DNA from: Septoria linicola
Taxonomy: Eukaryota > Ascomycota > Dothideomycetes > Mycosphaerellales > Mycosphaerellaceae
DNA: 64,000 nucleotides
NCBI GenBank assembly: GCA_024114885.1
Contig: CP099424.1
Location: 2,542,001-2,606,000, forward strand
Reading direction: 5' to 3'
This document shows, piece after piece, positions 47,341 to 59,628 of the stretch. Numbering within the stretch: position 1 is the stretch's first letter; every line of letters starts with the position of its first letter. Below the pieces are notes generated by a model that searched no databases, was not told where the DNA came from, and was given only the letters and a program-made list of their open reading frames with translations. The position numbers were made by a program, and so were the translations under genes.

Positions 47341-48577
47341 GTAGTAGAGTTAGTATTTTATAATATAGTATTAGCTAGGACAATATAGCCTATAGATCTA
47401 GTAGGAATAAGCCTAAGCCTCTAAAGGTACCTCTAATCGTATTAGGAATAAATATAGCCTTATAGGTAGGCCTTAACTCTAGAAGGAAGTCTTTCTTAAT
47501 TAGGTAGTAGTATCTAACTATACTAAGCCTAGGGATTCTAGCTAAATATACCTTTTTTAATAGACTAAAATAGCTAACGTCTAGTAGCTATAATAGATAA
47601 CTTAAATAGAGTAGTATATAGAAGGTAATAATACCTTATTAATTATAGAATAACTTAAACTCTAGTATCGTATAGCTATTATAACTATCTAGGATTAGTA
47701 GCCTCTTCTTACTAATAGTCCTATACTTAGTATAGTTATTAAAGTACTAAATCTACTAGAATAAATAATCGAAGGAAGTCTAGCCTTTTAGATAAACTCC
47801 TAGCTTCTATATTAGTAGAAGATAGTCGAACTAGGCCTAGTTTATTTCCTTACTAGAGAAGATAATATATAGAGGTACTAACTAGCCTTCTATAATAATA
47901 TAGGCGATAACTATCTACTACTACGTAGAATTAGAAACTAAGGCTTTAGGTCGTTACCTACGCTTAGTAGTAGTAATACTAATAGTATTCTAATAGTATT
48001 TAAGCTAGGATCTACTCTTATTAAAGGTATAAATGTCGTGCTAGGTAATTCTATAGTAGGTTATTAGGTTCTAAACGAGTAGAAACTACTCTAAGAGAAC
48101 CTCTAGGTTCTTATTTAGAGCTCTCTAGTTTAACTATCTCTATAATAATCGAGTTTCTAAGCCTAGATAACGCTAGATAAAGTAATAAGCTAATCTTAGG
48201 CGAACCTCTTATATATTCTATACCTTTGTTATTAAGAAGGCCTAGCTTTAGAAGATAGCCTATATAGGCGAGTAACTACGTAAATCTAGGTCGAGAATCT
48301 TCTAATAAACTACCTTCTCTTCTATTAGAGGAAGAGCTCTATTCGTAAGAGGTATACTAGCCTTTAGTAGTATACTATAGAGTCTCGTATAGAAGATAGA
48401 ATCAGGTATATCGTACGCCTCTATAGCGCGTTATATACTTGAAAAACGACTAAATAGATATTTATAAATAGTTTACTAAAGGACCTCTTCGTTAGAAGGG
48501 GCTATCGTATAAGGTAGTAGATATAAGATAAAGTTAATTAGAATACCTATCTAATAAGGATACTAATTAGACACGTA
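47341..48577 (-). pseudogene. Fot1/pogo-type transposase fragment (Fot1-1, 5' and middle part)
   Basis: Read on the minus strand, the text fits the DDE region of Fot1/pogo transposases: FNNYTKYRTISKKRLLILDS around 47.70-47.78 kb (normally GSKRLLILDGH), and a later LESLGLV*LDTTT and RGTFRGLG-like end near 47.4 kb. Many Trp/Gln/His codons are RIP-altered. It ends at gypsy LTR D. The missing C-terminus lies at 61493-62045, on the far side of gypsy-3. The terminal repeat at the other end is at about 48535-48577. The two parts sum to about 1.79 kb, a usual size for the family. Confidence 0.75.
48530..48577 (-). repeat. terminal inverted repeat of Fot1-1 (5' end)
   Basis: On the minus strand it begins CGTGTCTAATTAGTATCC and goes on with TTATTAGATAGG. 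The other end at about 62000-62044 reads (minus strand) CGTATTTAATAGGTTAG then TATTAGATAGG. TTA is present just outside both ends. Confidence 0.65.
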
Positions 48578-49150
48578 AGATTAGTAGTTACGTAAACCTA
48601 TTTTATATAGATAGGAGTAGTCTAGGAGTCGAGTTTAGGTTTTAGGAGTACGTCGAGATAGTAAGGCTACCTACGAGCGAGTAAGGAAATCGAGTAGTAG
48701 ACGCGTTCGTACTACGCTAAGCCTTAATATATATATATAGGAAGAGAAACAAGATATAGAGCTTTAGACGAGTAAGGAAGTAAATAGATATATCTTTTCT
48801 AGACGACCTCCTAATTATAATATAGGCCTATATATAGTTATAGGCTCTATAATATATTCTCTACTCCTAACGAGATTCGTCGTTAGTCGTACTCTATAGT
48901 AAGGCTCTACGCTCTCTACTATATTACCTATCTACTAGATAGGTATAAGTAAGATAGTTATATTATCGTAAACGTACTAGTTAAGTACGTAGAAGCTTCC
49001 TTACTAGTATATCTCCTTACTATTCGTTAATTAGTATATAGCTCTTATATATATAAAAAGGATCTTTCTTTCTACTTACGATATAGTCTTCTATCCTCTA
49101 CTCTATATACGTCTTCCTTTCTTAGAACTTTATTATATATTAACTAAAGC
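48578..49150. other. unidentified degenerate sequence
   Basis: RIP-mutated DNA beside Fot1-1. Joining its inner end to 62046 gives a short transposase-like read, but further out I could not recognise the 5' half of Fot1-2. Confidence 0.35.
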
Positions 49151-49169
49151 CTTTAACTACTTCTCTTCC

Positions 49170-50275
49170 TAGTAGCTATCTTCTAACGTTAAAGTTTACG
49201 ATATAGTATCTATCTTATATAAGAGAGTCTATTAGACTCCTAGTAACTATAGTAGCTAGCTTAAGTAGTATAGTCTAGTACGTAATAGTAAGTATCTCGA
49301 CTCGCGTTAGAACTTTAATCGCTAGTTTCGAGAGACGCGAGATAACTATATACGTTTTAAGATTAGTAAGCTCGACGTATATTATAACTTTAAAGAGTAG
49401 GTTAATATATAAGTAGAGGAGATAGTCGTAGAGCTAGAGAGTAGTACTACTCTCCTCTCGTAACTAATCGCTAAGAGTACTCGCGCTCTAGATAAACTTA
49501 TTATTATTAATCGTAAGCCTATAAGTCTCGTAGTAGTAGAAGAGTACTTTCGACGCTACTTCCTAAATAGTCTCTAGCTAATATTTATATAGGTAGACTT
49601 CTCGATAGTCGTAAGCTAACTAGAGATCTTATAGTATTTTAATAGTAGAAAAGTAGCTATAGTAGTCGCGTCGTATATAGTTAGCTACTTTAAAGACCGC
49701 TTAGTACTCGACCTAATTAGATTCGCGCTCTACTTTAGCTATCGTTTCGTCTTCGACTATATCTATAAGGATCTCTACGCTTAGACGAGCTCTAATACTA
49801 TATAAGCTATCTATCTTTACTACGCGATAAGACCTAGTCCTCTCCTCTAGTAGATTAATATAAGTACTCTAATCGATATCGAAGCGATCTACGAGTATAT
49901 AGATAGTACTAAGCGTAATAAGATAGTATAGTAGGTAGTAGAACTAATTAGTCGGTTAGGTATAACGCTCGTATAGTAAGGCTAAAAGTATATACTAGAC
50001 CTAGTAGTCGTAGTAGACTACGCTACTAAGCTTTATATAGAATTACCTACTAATCTTCTCTATAAGTAAACGCGTGTCTAGATATAGTAGAATATCGACG
50101 CTAAGTTCGAGACGCTCTAGGAGCGAAATAATATTAATCCTAGTATAGGTAGACGCTTTTAAGAGGACTAATAGTAGGTTAAGGTAGAATATATTAAGGT
50201 AGAGTATATCTTCGAGGTTCGATAAGGATCGTATAAGGGTCGAAGCGTATAAGGACTAGTAGTAGATTCCTAAGA
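49170..50275 (+). pseudogene. degenerate coding region, family unknown
   Basis: One plus-strand frame reads as protein when TAA/TAG are taken as RIP products: IVVASYIVSYFKDRLVLDLI near 49.65 kb, then ALYFSYRFVFDYIYKDLYA near 49.73 kb, and a charged end with NNINPSIGRRF near 50.13 kb. The text is mixed hydrophobic/charged with many Tyr (from His or Cys). There are no terminal repeats that I can tie to it and no catalytic motif. It may be a captured host gene or part of an unknown transposon. Confidence 0.4.
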
Positions 50276-52935
50276 AGGTATAAGGTACTAGAAAAGCGTT
50301 TTCCTTAGTAGCTAAGAGTAAATAAAGATATCCTATACTTAGAATAATAATAAATACGACGATAGCGATAGTAGAGGATCTAATAACTCTATAAGAAGAA
50401 TACTAATATATATAATAATTAATCTAGAGTAGTAGTAGATATAGCGACTATATAAGGTATAGTAGAGGACTTAGTTATAATATTTTACTATAGAACCTAC
50501 GACTAGGTCGACTCTACGAGAACCTACTAGCGAGCGATAGAACTAAACCTATTAATCTCTACTCCTATATATTACTTTCTCTCTAGTATATCTAAACTAG
50601 ATCGTTATAGTAAGAAGTATACTATCTCTTCTATATCCTTTTCGAAGGTCGGACCTAGTACTCGTATACGAATTCGAGCGATTAAGGTCGATATATTACG
50701 TAGATATAATAATTTTATAGAGCTTTAAGGTATAGTAGCTAGACCCTAATACTCTATTACTCTCGTAAAACTAAATCTATAAAGCTAACTACTATCGAAT
50801 AGAGTAAAGCCTCTTCTTATAAGCGAAACTATAAGTAAGACTATTAATATCCGCTATAGTACGTTCTATCTAGTATATACTAAAGAGCGATCTATTACGT
50901 ACGAGCGTAAAGCTACTACTTCTTCCTAGTCCTACTTTATATAGAGTACTTTAAATACGTAGCGATATTCGTACTCGATAGGCTATTTAGAGCTTAAGGC
51001 GACTTAGAGTAGTATTCGAATAGGATAGGAGAGGGTAGAGATATTATTAGTACGTTAATACTATCGAGAAGAGTGTCTTCTATAGTATATATTCGAGGAC
51101 GATCGGATAGGTAAATAGATATAGTAGCTAGCGGAATCGATAGCGTAGAAGATAGCGATAAGAATAGTATAAAAAGATTTATAGAAACATATTTAATAGA
51201 TAGAGTAGTATAGTATAGAGAGGAGAGTAATAGTTTATATAGTAACCTTTTATAGTTAATCTAAACCGCGCTCGATTATACTTAGACTCTCTACGAGAAT
51301 TACCTAGTCTAGATATCTAATTAGCTTACGAGTTATAGGTAGAAGGATACGAGCTCGCGTATCTACTTATAGATAAGCGTAAAAGGCAAATTCTAGTAAA
51401 GAGAGTTAGAAAGTAGAGAGAAAGGGTACGTAGTATAGAGATATATCCTTTACTCCTCTATCTACGAACCTAGTCTAGCGCTTATCTATCGAGTATCGTT
51501 AGCCTATCGACCCTTATCGTCCTTAACGATATATAGAGCTTTAAAGCCTACGTAAAGTTATAATAGTAACCTTATTTACTTTCGTAAGCTAATATTTAAA
51601 CGCGACTATATCTTAGCTATAGTAGTAGGAGAGAAGCTATAAATTAGAACGATACCGAACGTAGACCTAATAATAGCTTACTTAGAAATAACGTAAAGTA
51701 ATAATCTAATTAAAAGATAGTCTCCTCGACTACTCTTAATTAGACATAAGTAGTATAGTACTATAAAGTATTTATACCTATCTATATCTATTATTAATAA
51801 CGAGTACTACTAATAGTATAGGCGAATCTATAGTCGACTAGAATAGTTAAGAAATATAGTAGCGTATAGTAGCTACTATTATCGCGATAGGCGTTAAGGT
51901 TAGTATAAGAGGCTCGACTCGTCCTACTTAGTTTTACTTATTACGTAATAGATCGACTATAAGTAGGTCGCTATCTATTTTAGTATAACCGATAGTAAGA
52001 GCTCGACTTAGATTACGCTTATACTAAGGACTTAGATAAGCTTAGAGGTAGATATAATCGAGAACCGCTTCTATAAGATTAAGAAGAAGGCTATAGTACT
52101 TAAAGAGGAGCTCGAGACTAGCGAGCGTAGCTAGTCGATACCTATCTATAAATCTACTACTATTAGTACTTTAAAGAAGACTCTAAGAGATACTCTAAAG
52201 AAAGATCCTCTCTCTAGTAGGTCGACCTACTAATACCTATTAGGCTCTAAACTTATACTAAAACTTAATAGCTATTACGAACGCTTATATCTTTAAGACG
52301 CTAACTCCTAAGAACTATAAGAGTACTATTAAGTAGAAGGCTATCGAATTAGATCTCGTTAATACTCTAAGCGACTTAGACGATAGCTTAGGTAGTTTTA
52401 GATACTATATAGGCGTCTTTAAAAGTAATAACTTAAGTAATTTTAGGAATTAAGAGATAGGCCTACGATATAAGGCTTAACTAGTACTAATAGGCTTAAA
52501 GTAGTAGAAACTTAGAGTCTAGCGTAGATTATACTAAAGCTTTACTTAGGCTTAATATAGAATAATATAACTTAAAAGTACTTCTCTCTACGATCTTATA
52601 GATCTATCCTTATCTTATATTATCTTTATAATTAATCTATAGACGTATAGCTAGAGATATAATTAGAACGCTAGAGTTACTTAGATTTAAGCTAATATAA
52701 TCTAAGATATAGCTACTTAAGCTTAGGTAGTATAACTATTTCTAAGAAGTCTATTATAGTTCTACTATATAGGAGCGTAGTATAAGTAAGCGTAGAGCTT
52801 CTAAAGCTATAAGAGCTTAAATTAGGACTTCTACTAGTATACCTATAAGATACTTTATATACTTCGCTAGAGCTACTAATTATACTCGACTTCCTATATA
52901 GAGAGAGATAAAGTTATATAAACTTAAGAGCGTAT
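50276..52935. other. unidentified RIP-mutated sequence
   Basis: CpG-containing, CA/TG-poor DNA with short coding-like stretches (for example around 50.83-50.95 kb and 52.07-52.2 kb, rich in Lys/Glu/Ser/Thr). I found no LTR, TIR or known motif. Confidence 0.4.
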
Positions 52936-53331
52936 AGTATAGAGTAAGGATACGTAGTAGAAAGGAAGAACGCGTAGTATAGAGTAAGATATATTCTAAG
53001 GATATAGTCGAAGGCGTTAAGAGTAATCGAAGAGAGGTAGAATAGTTAAGGATAGAGTAGAACGCGTAGTAGAAAATAGAAAAGGATATATAGTATAGAG
53101 TAAGGATACGTAGTATAGAGTAAGAGCGCGTAGTATAAAGTAAGAAGATATAGTCGAAGGTATTAAGAGCGATTAAAGAGAGGTAGAATAGTTAAGAGTA
53201 GAGTAGAACGCGTAGTATAAAGTAGGAAAGAGCGCGTAGAGAAGAGGTATAATAGAAGAGAGTAGAGTAGAACGCGTAGCGTAAAGTAGAAAAGGGCGTA
53301 TAGAGAAAAGATAGAATAGAATAGGATAGAG
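52936..53331 (-). repeat. minisatellite, about 64-bp unit, right part (inverted)
   Basis: Purine-rich units (GAACGCGTAGTATAAAGTAG, GAAGAGGTATAATAG) are the reverse complement of the units at 10.96-11.59 kb. Some units carry an extra CGAAGG(C/T)(A/G)TTAAGAG segment. The array ends with TAGAG (CTCTA on the minus strand) against the copia LTR. Confidence 0.75.
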
Positions 53332-53608
53332 TATTAAAAGTAGAGAGCGTATTATATACTATATAATATTAAGGAGGGTATAGCGTAGTAAAGAAGAATA
53401 AGGGATTAATCTTAAACTAACTTATATATATAGTATAGTAGTAATATACTAGGAACTAAATATAAAGTTAATTAAGTTAGTTATCTAAGAAGAGAAGAAA
53501 GAGAAGTAAGATATACCTCTTACTAAGCCTTAGGTAGATACCTTAGGTATCTAGAACTATACTTAGATATCTATATCTAGACTAACTATCTAGGATATAT
53601 TCTTAATA
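53332..53608 (-). repeat. copia 3' LTR L3 (277 bp) of copia-2
   Basis: On the minus strand it has TAGATAACTAACTTAATT and CGCTCTCTAC, the variants of L1. Outside it lies CTCTA (minus strand), the partner of 11591-11595. Confidence 0.93.
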
Positions 53609-56600
53609 CTCCTACTTATACTATATAGTTAGATCTTTTAATAGATTATCTATAGTACTTAAATACTAGTCCTAATCTTAATTAGTTATTAAGTACTTAC
53701 TTTTTAGACTAATAACTAGATAGTACTAACTATTAATCTAATAAACTTTCTATACTACTATCTCCTATAAAAAGGTAAAAGAAATACCTTCTATAAGATC
53801 TTCCTTCTCTCTTATATAGGAGTAGATTGTTTAGGATATAGACTATCTAGTAAGTTACCTCTATCCTTTCTTATAGCTAATTCTAATAGCTCCTTAGATA
53901 TCTTATAGCCTAGTCCCCTACTTAGTTATATTCTATATAGCTTCTTAGTTCCCTAATAGCCTTTAGAGTATACTATTCTTAGCTATAGGGATCTTATATT
54001 AAGCTAGGGAGTAGAGTAACTATATACTAGTAGTAGAGATAATAGCTACTATAGAGGAGGTCTTTAATATTAACTAGTACTTAGCCTTAGGAGGTATCTA
54101 GTTTAGCTAGGTACTATATAGTAATATTATAGTTAGTAATAGGTCTAATATTAGTAAGAGAATTTAGGACTTTATAAAGTCTAACTAAGGAGGAGTTAAG
54201 TAACTAAAATCTTTCTTTTAGACTCCTCTTAGTCTAACTCTAAGGCTTAGAGTTATCTTTTATATATCTCTTATATAAGGTAGAGCTACCTTATAAACTC
54301 CTAAAACTATAGTCTATTCTTTAGCTTAGTAAGACTATCTACTACTATCTCTTTTATATTTATATATTCTATAGAGATAAGTCTGTTCTACTAGAGCTTT
54401 CTTATAGTATTATATAAGATATTAATATATTTAGACTTATTATAAATATATAAGTCTTTAACTAGAGTAAGGGTAGCTTAGTTATTATCTTTTAGCTAAA
54501 TTAGCCTAATTCTAGTAATAGTTTCCTAGTTACTAAGGATCCTTAGTTAGTAAGAACATTCTCCTACTAACTCTAGGTATCTAAGCTCTCTTAAAAGAGT
54601 ACTAAGGAACTATAACTATTTTATATATACTCCTATAGCTATATATTTAGCTTCTATTATAGATATAGCTATAGATTTCTACTTCTTACTTATCTAGGAG
54701 ATTAGTATACTATAAAGGAAGAAGATATATCTAAGGATTAAGACTCTATTAGTCTTATCTATTATATAGTTAGAGTCTATATATCTAGTAAGATAGCCTT
54801 AACTATTCCTTAAGTATCTTAGACTAAGGTCTAGGTTTGATCTTAGGTATCTAGTTAGCTTCTTTAGAGCCTTTATATGTTCTACTATTAGATTACTAAT
54901 ATAGGAGCTTAATCTTCTAAGGGCAAATAAGATGTCTAGTCTTATAATAGTTATAAGCTATATCTATATTCTAATAATAGATTAGTACTCCTATTTATTA
55001 TACCTTTTATTATTTAGTCTAGTAGGCTTTAGACTTTTATAGCTGTCTATTAGTAAAAGAGTTAGTAATATAGTTTCTTAGCCTATTCCTATCTTAGCTA
55101 GGTTCTCTTAGATATAGTGCTTCTAGTTAAGTTTTAGCTAGCCTTACTATCTATTTCTTATTAGTCTTATTCTAAGAATCTTATCTAGCTCTCTAAGATC
55201 TTTAATCTTAAAGACCTTACTAAGTTAGTCTTTAAACTAGAGGATATCTTCTAGTCTCTCTATAGTAATAGGTATATTATTAATATAGGTTAGGATTATT
55301 AGGTCTTTTCTTTTCTTATAGATTAGAAGATATAGGTCTACTTCTAATTATCTAAATCCTATTCCTTTTAGCTTTAATATATATAGCTAATTCTAATCTC
55401 TTATAGCTTACTTTAGCCTATAGAGACTCCTTAGAACTTATAAGACTATACTAGTTAGTAGGTTAATACCTAGTAGTAGGATTATATAGATGTCCTTATA
55501 TAGAGTACTCTCTATAAATATATTATTTATATCTACTTAGTATAGAACTAGGTCCTTCTTATAGACTATAGCTATAAATCCTTTTAGAGTATCCTACCTA
55601 ACTATAGAGGCAAAAGTTTCTATATAGTCTACTCTATACTTTTAGGAGAACCTTCTTATAACTAGTCTTATCTTAAACTTTTTAATAGTACTACTAAGTT
55701 TTCTCTTAATATTAAAGACCTATCTTAAGGTAACTAAGTTAGCTCCTTTTAGTAGGACTACTATAGTCTAGGTATTATTACTTATAAGTATATCTAGCTC
55801 CTTCTAAATAGTTTCTTACTAGAGATAATCCTACTTAGGATTACTTACTACTTCTTTATAGTTCCTTAGGATTAGAACCTCCTATTTATATATTCCTACT
55901 TCTTTAGTAGTAGAGAATATAATCTCTTTAACTTCCTTTAAGAATTCTAGGTCCTATAGAATATCTAGGTTAATAGAGCTTATAGCTAAGAAGAAAGCCT
56001 AATACTCTAGGAGCATTTTCTTGTCTAGCTAACTATTCTAATCTAGCTTAAGCCTAATTAGCTTTAGCTTCTAGTTAAATCTATTAAGTTCTTAGAATAC
56101 TTTTCTCTTTCTAAGAGTTTATCTTAGAACTATCTACTCCTAATCTATCTTTATAGTTTCTTAGGTAGAATTCTTAGATTCTTTCTTAACTTTCTCTTAG
56201 TTTAGGAATTTTCTATACTCTCCTATATCTTCTAGTAGAGGTAGAAGTTATATAAAGAGTTTCTTTCCTTTCTAAACCTATACTAATAGCTAAGGAGGAG
56301 GAGGCTTCTACTAGCTTAGACTAGGAGCACCTAGGGTACTCCTACTAGCTTATAGAGTAGGCTAGCTAATAGTTCTTAGCCTTCTAATAGGTTTTCTTTC
56401 TAGAGCTAAACTAGAGAGATTCTTAATCTTAATATTTAAGTTTAATTCTCTACCTAGCTTATTTTTAAAGAAGATTATATTAGTATACTACTTAATAGCC
56501 TTTATATCTAGCTTCTAGAACTTCTATACCTTTACTATATTATTATAGTACCTAATAAATATAGTATCCTTTCCTCTATTTATTAGTTTATTACTCCTTA

Positions 56601-59351
56601 CCTACTAAGGCTATACTCTTATATCTATATATACTATAGCTCTATATCTCTATACCTTAAGGTAGGAGACTATTAGTTTAATTCTATTAAAAGCTTTATT
56701 AGGTAAGAGCTTGAATCCCTTAATATTAGGTCTATTTAGGAGCTTATTCCTTATATATATCTATACTTTAAAGGCTTCTAGCTAAAACTTAATAGGTATC
56801 TTACTCTCTTTAAGTATTACTCTAATAGAGGCCTCTAATATTTAGATAGACCTCTTAACTACTCTATTCTAGAGTAAATTATAGGCCTTAGTTAGCTTAA
56901 AGGTAATTCTAAAGTCCTTCTCCTACTATTTAATTAAAGTAGTAATCTCTCTAGTATTATTAGCCCTTATAGACTTAAGAAGTACTACTAACTACCTTTC
57001 TACCTTAATCCTCTAGTTCTAAAGAGTAGTTAGTATATCTAATCTAGCTTTAAGTAGAAATGCCTATTTCTTTCTTAAGAAGTTATTAATAATCTTAAGC
57101 TACTATATAAAACCTTTTACTAATAATAGTAATAGTCTATAGATATCTACTAATATAAGAGCTAATCTTTTAGGTCTTCTCTTAATAGACTTACCTAGGT
57201 GTTTCTTTATCTTACCTATTATATAGATCCTATACTTATACTCTTCCTAGTTAGGAATTAGAATCCTTTTCTTTAGGTTAGTAACTTTATAAAGGTTTAA
57301 GAGTAACCCTCTTCTAAAGTATATAAATCTTCTATACTATAGCTCCTACTATTTTAGATCCTTCTCTAATAGAGTAGTATAGGTATTATTAACCTCTATA
57401 GGATTATATAGTAAGTAATATAACTTTTCCTATAAGAGAGGTAATATCTTACTAATAAATAGAATACCTCTAACTAGCTTAGTCTTTATAACTATTTAGC
57501 TATCTAGAGAGGTAAGAGTAAAATTAGGCTTTTAGACTCTAAATTACTTACTAAACTAATCCTATAATATAAGATTTACTCTAAGATTAAGAATAAATAG
57601 TACCCTATTAAGTAGAACTTCTCCTTCTAAGATTCCTTTTATCTATACTAGTCTAGAGTAGGTTATATAGAGGTATCCTCCTTCTACCTTAATCTATACT
57701 TTCTTCCTTAGTAGCTTTACTAATCTAAAGAAGGATAGTTAGTTAGTTATATAGGGTAAGGTATAGGAATCTAAGAGCTATTCTTAGAGTAATAACTTAT
57801 CTTTAGCCTTAATTATAGAATAGGCTAATTTATCTTAATTATTATCCTCTAATAGAGAATTATTATTACTTCTAGAACTAGAGTAAGTTCTAGAATTAGA
57901 ACTAGAACTAGACTCCTAGGCTAAAAATCCTTTCTTTAGAAGCTTTCTAGACTTTTCTATCGTCTAAAGCTACTTGCCTATTCTCTAGATAGCCTTCTTT
58001 AGCTTATTATATAATAATAACTTATAGATAGCTTTCTTAATATATCTAGTATTCTTTAGTAAAGAGGATCTTCTAACCCTCTCTCTAAGGAATAATCTCT
58101 AAAGGTCCTTCTAGTTCTTAGTACTATTTCTCTACTAGGATAGTTTCTTAGTAGTAAGGAGGTTAGGATAATCTTTTAGCTAGTACTTCTCTTTCTTATA
58201 GAGCTAGTATATTAGTAGAGACTTTCTTTAGTAGAGCTACCTAGAATAAAATATAGCTAAACCTATATCTATCTTATCTAGATTATTCCTTACCTCTTAG
58301 GACTTAAGTAGAAGGAGAATAGTATCTATATCTAAGGATAGTTAGGTTATAATAGTATCCTTAGCTACTTAGTATAATATAGGTAGGGACTATAGAAGAT
58401 ATTTTAGTCTTTTCTCTTAGCTCTAGTAGTAAGTTTCCTAAGGATTAATCTTAGTAATTCTCTTACCTAGGACTCTAAGGTATCTCTATACTTTCCTAAT
58501 TATCTTATTAGATAATATCCTATATATAACAAACTACTTAATTAGACCTATAGTATAGGACTTTAGGACTCTATTATACTTGTTCTAGAGAATTACCTAT
58601 ATCTTAGCTACTAATATAGTAATATACTATATCTCTAGCTCTATCTTATTATTCTTACTAATACTATATCTAATACTAAACCTATATACTATATTATCTT
58701 TTAAGAAGTATTAATTCTAAGTAATATATATCTAGAGACTAGTATCCTACTAAACTATATATAGGTTCTCTCTAATAATTAGTTAGCTAATTGCCTAGAA
58801 CTAGTCCTTTCCTTCTAGCTTATCTATCTATAGCTTAAACTATTTCTTCTAGTTAGTTCTATCTAGGATTAGAATCCTTTAGCTCTTCTTGTCCTCTTAG
58901 TCTATTATAGAAATAGGTAAATAGAATAAATAATTAGTAGAATACTTTAGGCTAGCTAAGGATTCTAGAGAAGAGTAATTTCTTATAGTAGAGAGACTAG
59001 CTCTAAGGGACAGGGATTCCTCGTATTTAGGAAATTACTAAGACTTAGATCTTTCTCTCTTAGTAGAGTTTCTACTACTAGGTAGTAGGAAGGCTAGGTA
59101 GCCTCTTCTAACTCTAGTAATACTAGGTATAATAGTAGAGAACTAGGTAGGTATTAATAAAGTAGAAACATACTACTATCTTATAGAGATCTTTACTAAC
59201 TTATATACTACTAGGTACAAACTAGCTTCGTTAGTAATATAGTTAGAGAAACTTCTAGGCCCTAAATGTTTTCTATAAACTATAAGGGATATAAGTAACC
59301 TATACTAACATAGGTTACTCCTATTTAGTATATAAACCCGAGCTTATAACC
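53609..59351 (-). pseudogene. copia-2 polyprotein (gag to RNase H), RIP-killed
   Basis: It is the reverse complement of copia-1 without the gypsy insertion. From right to left: primer site, gag and protease region (about 57.6-59.3 kb), integrase (about 56.8-57.5 kb), RT with the YVDD box at about 55.27-55.29 kb (now Y-I-N-N), and RNase H (about 54.3-54.8 kb). This copy has the uninterrupted integrase around 56.94 kb, where gypsy-1 sits in copia-1. Stops occur throughout. Confidence 0.9.
59337..59351 (-). other. copia-2 primer-binding site
   Basis: On the minus strand GGTTATAAGCTCGGG follows the LTR, the same half-tRNA-iMet type site as at 11873 with a different set of mutations. Confidence 0.6.
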
Positions 59352-59628
59352 TATTAAAAGTAGAGGGCGTATTATATACTATATAATATTAAGGAGGGTA
59401 TAGCGTAGTAAAGAAGAATAGAGGATTAATCTTAAACTAACTTATATATATAGTATAGTAGTAATATACTAGGAACTAAATATAAAGTTAATTAAGTTGT
59501 TTTTCTAAGAAGAGAAGAAAGAGAAGCAAGATATACCTCTTACTAAGCCTTAGGTAGATACCTTAGGTATCTAGAACTATACTTAGATATCTATATCTAG
59601 ACTAACTATCTAGGATATATTCTTAATA
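59352..59628 (-). repeat. copia 5' LTR L4 (277 bp) of copia-2
   Basis: On the minus strand it has TAGAAAAACAACTTAATT and CGCCCTCTAC, the variants of L2 at 30852-31128. GTTAT (ATAAC on the minus strand) lies just outside. Confidence 0.93.

Larger units (their letters stand above)
53332..59628 (-). mobile_element. copia-2, uninterrupted 6297-bp Ty1/copia element, inverted relative to copia-1
   Basis: Full length with both LTRs, PBS and all domains. As in copia-1, the two ends lack a common target duplication and the LTR variants do not match each other but match those of copia-1 crosswise. Confidence 0.9.
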
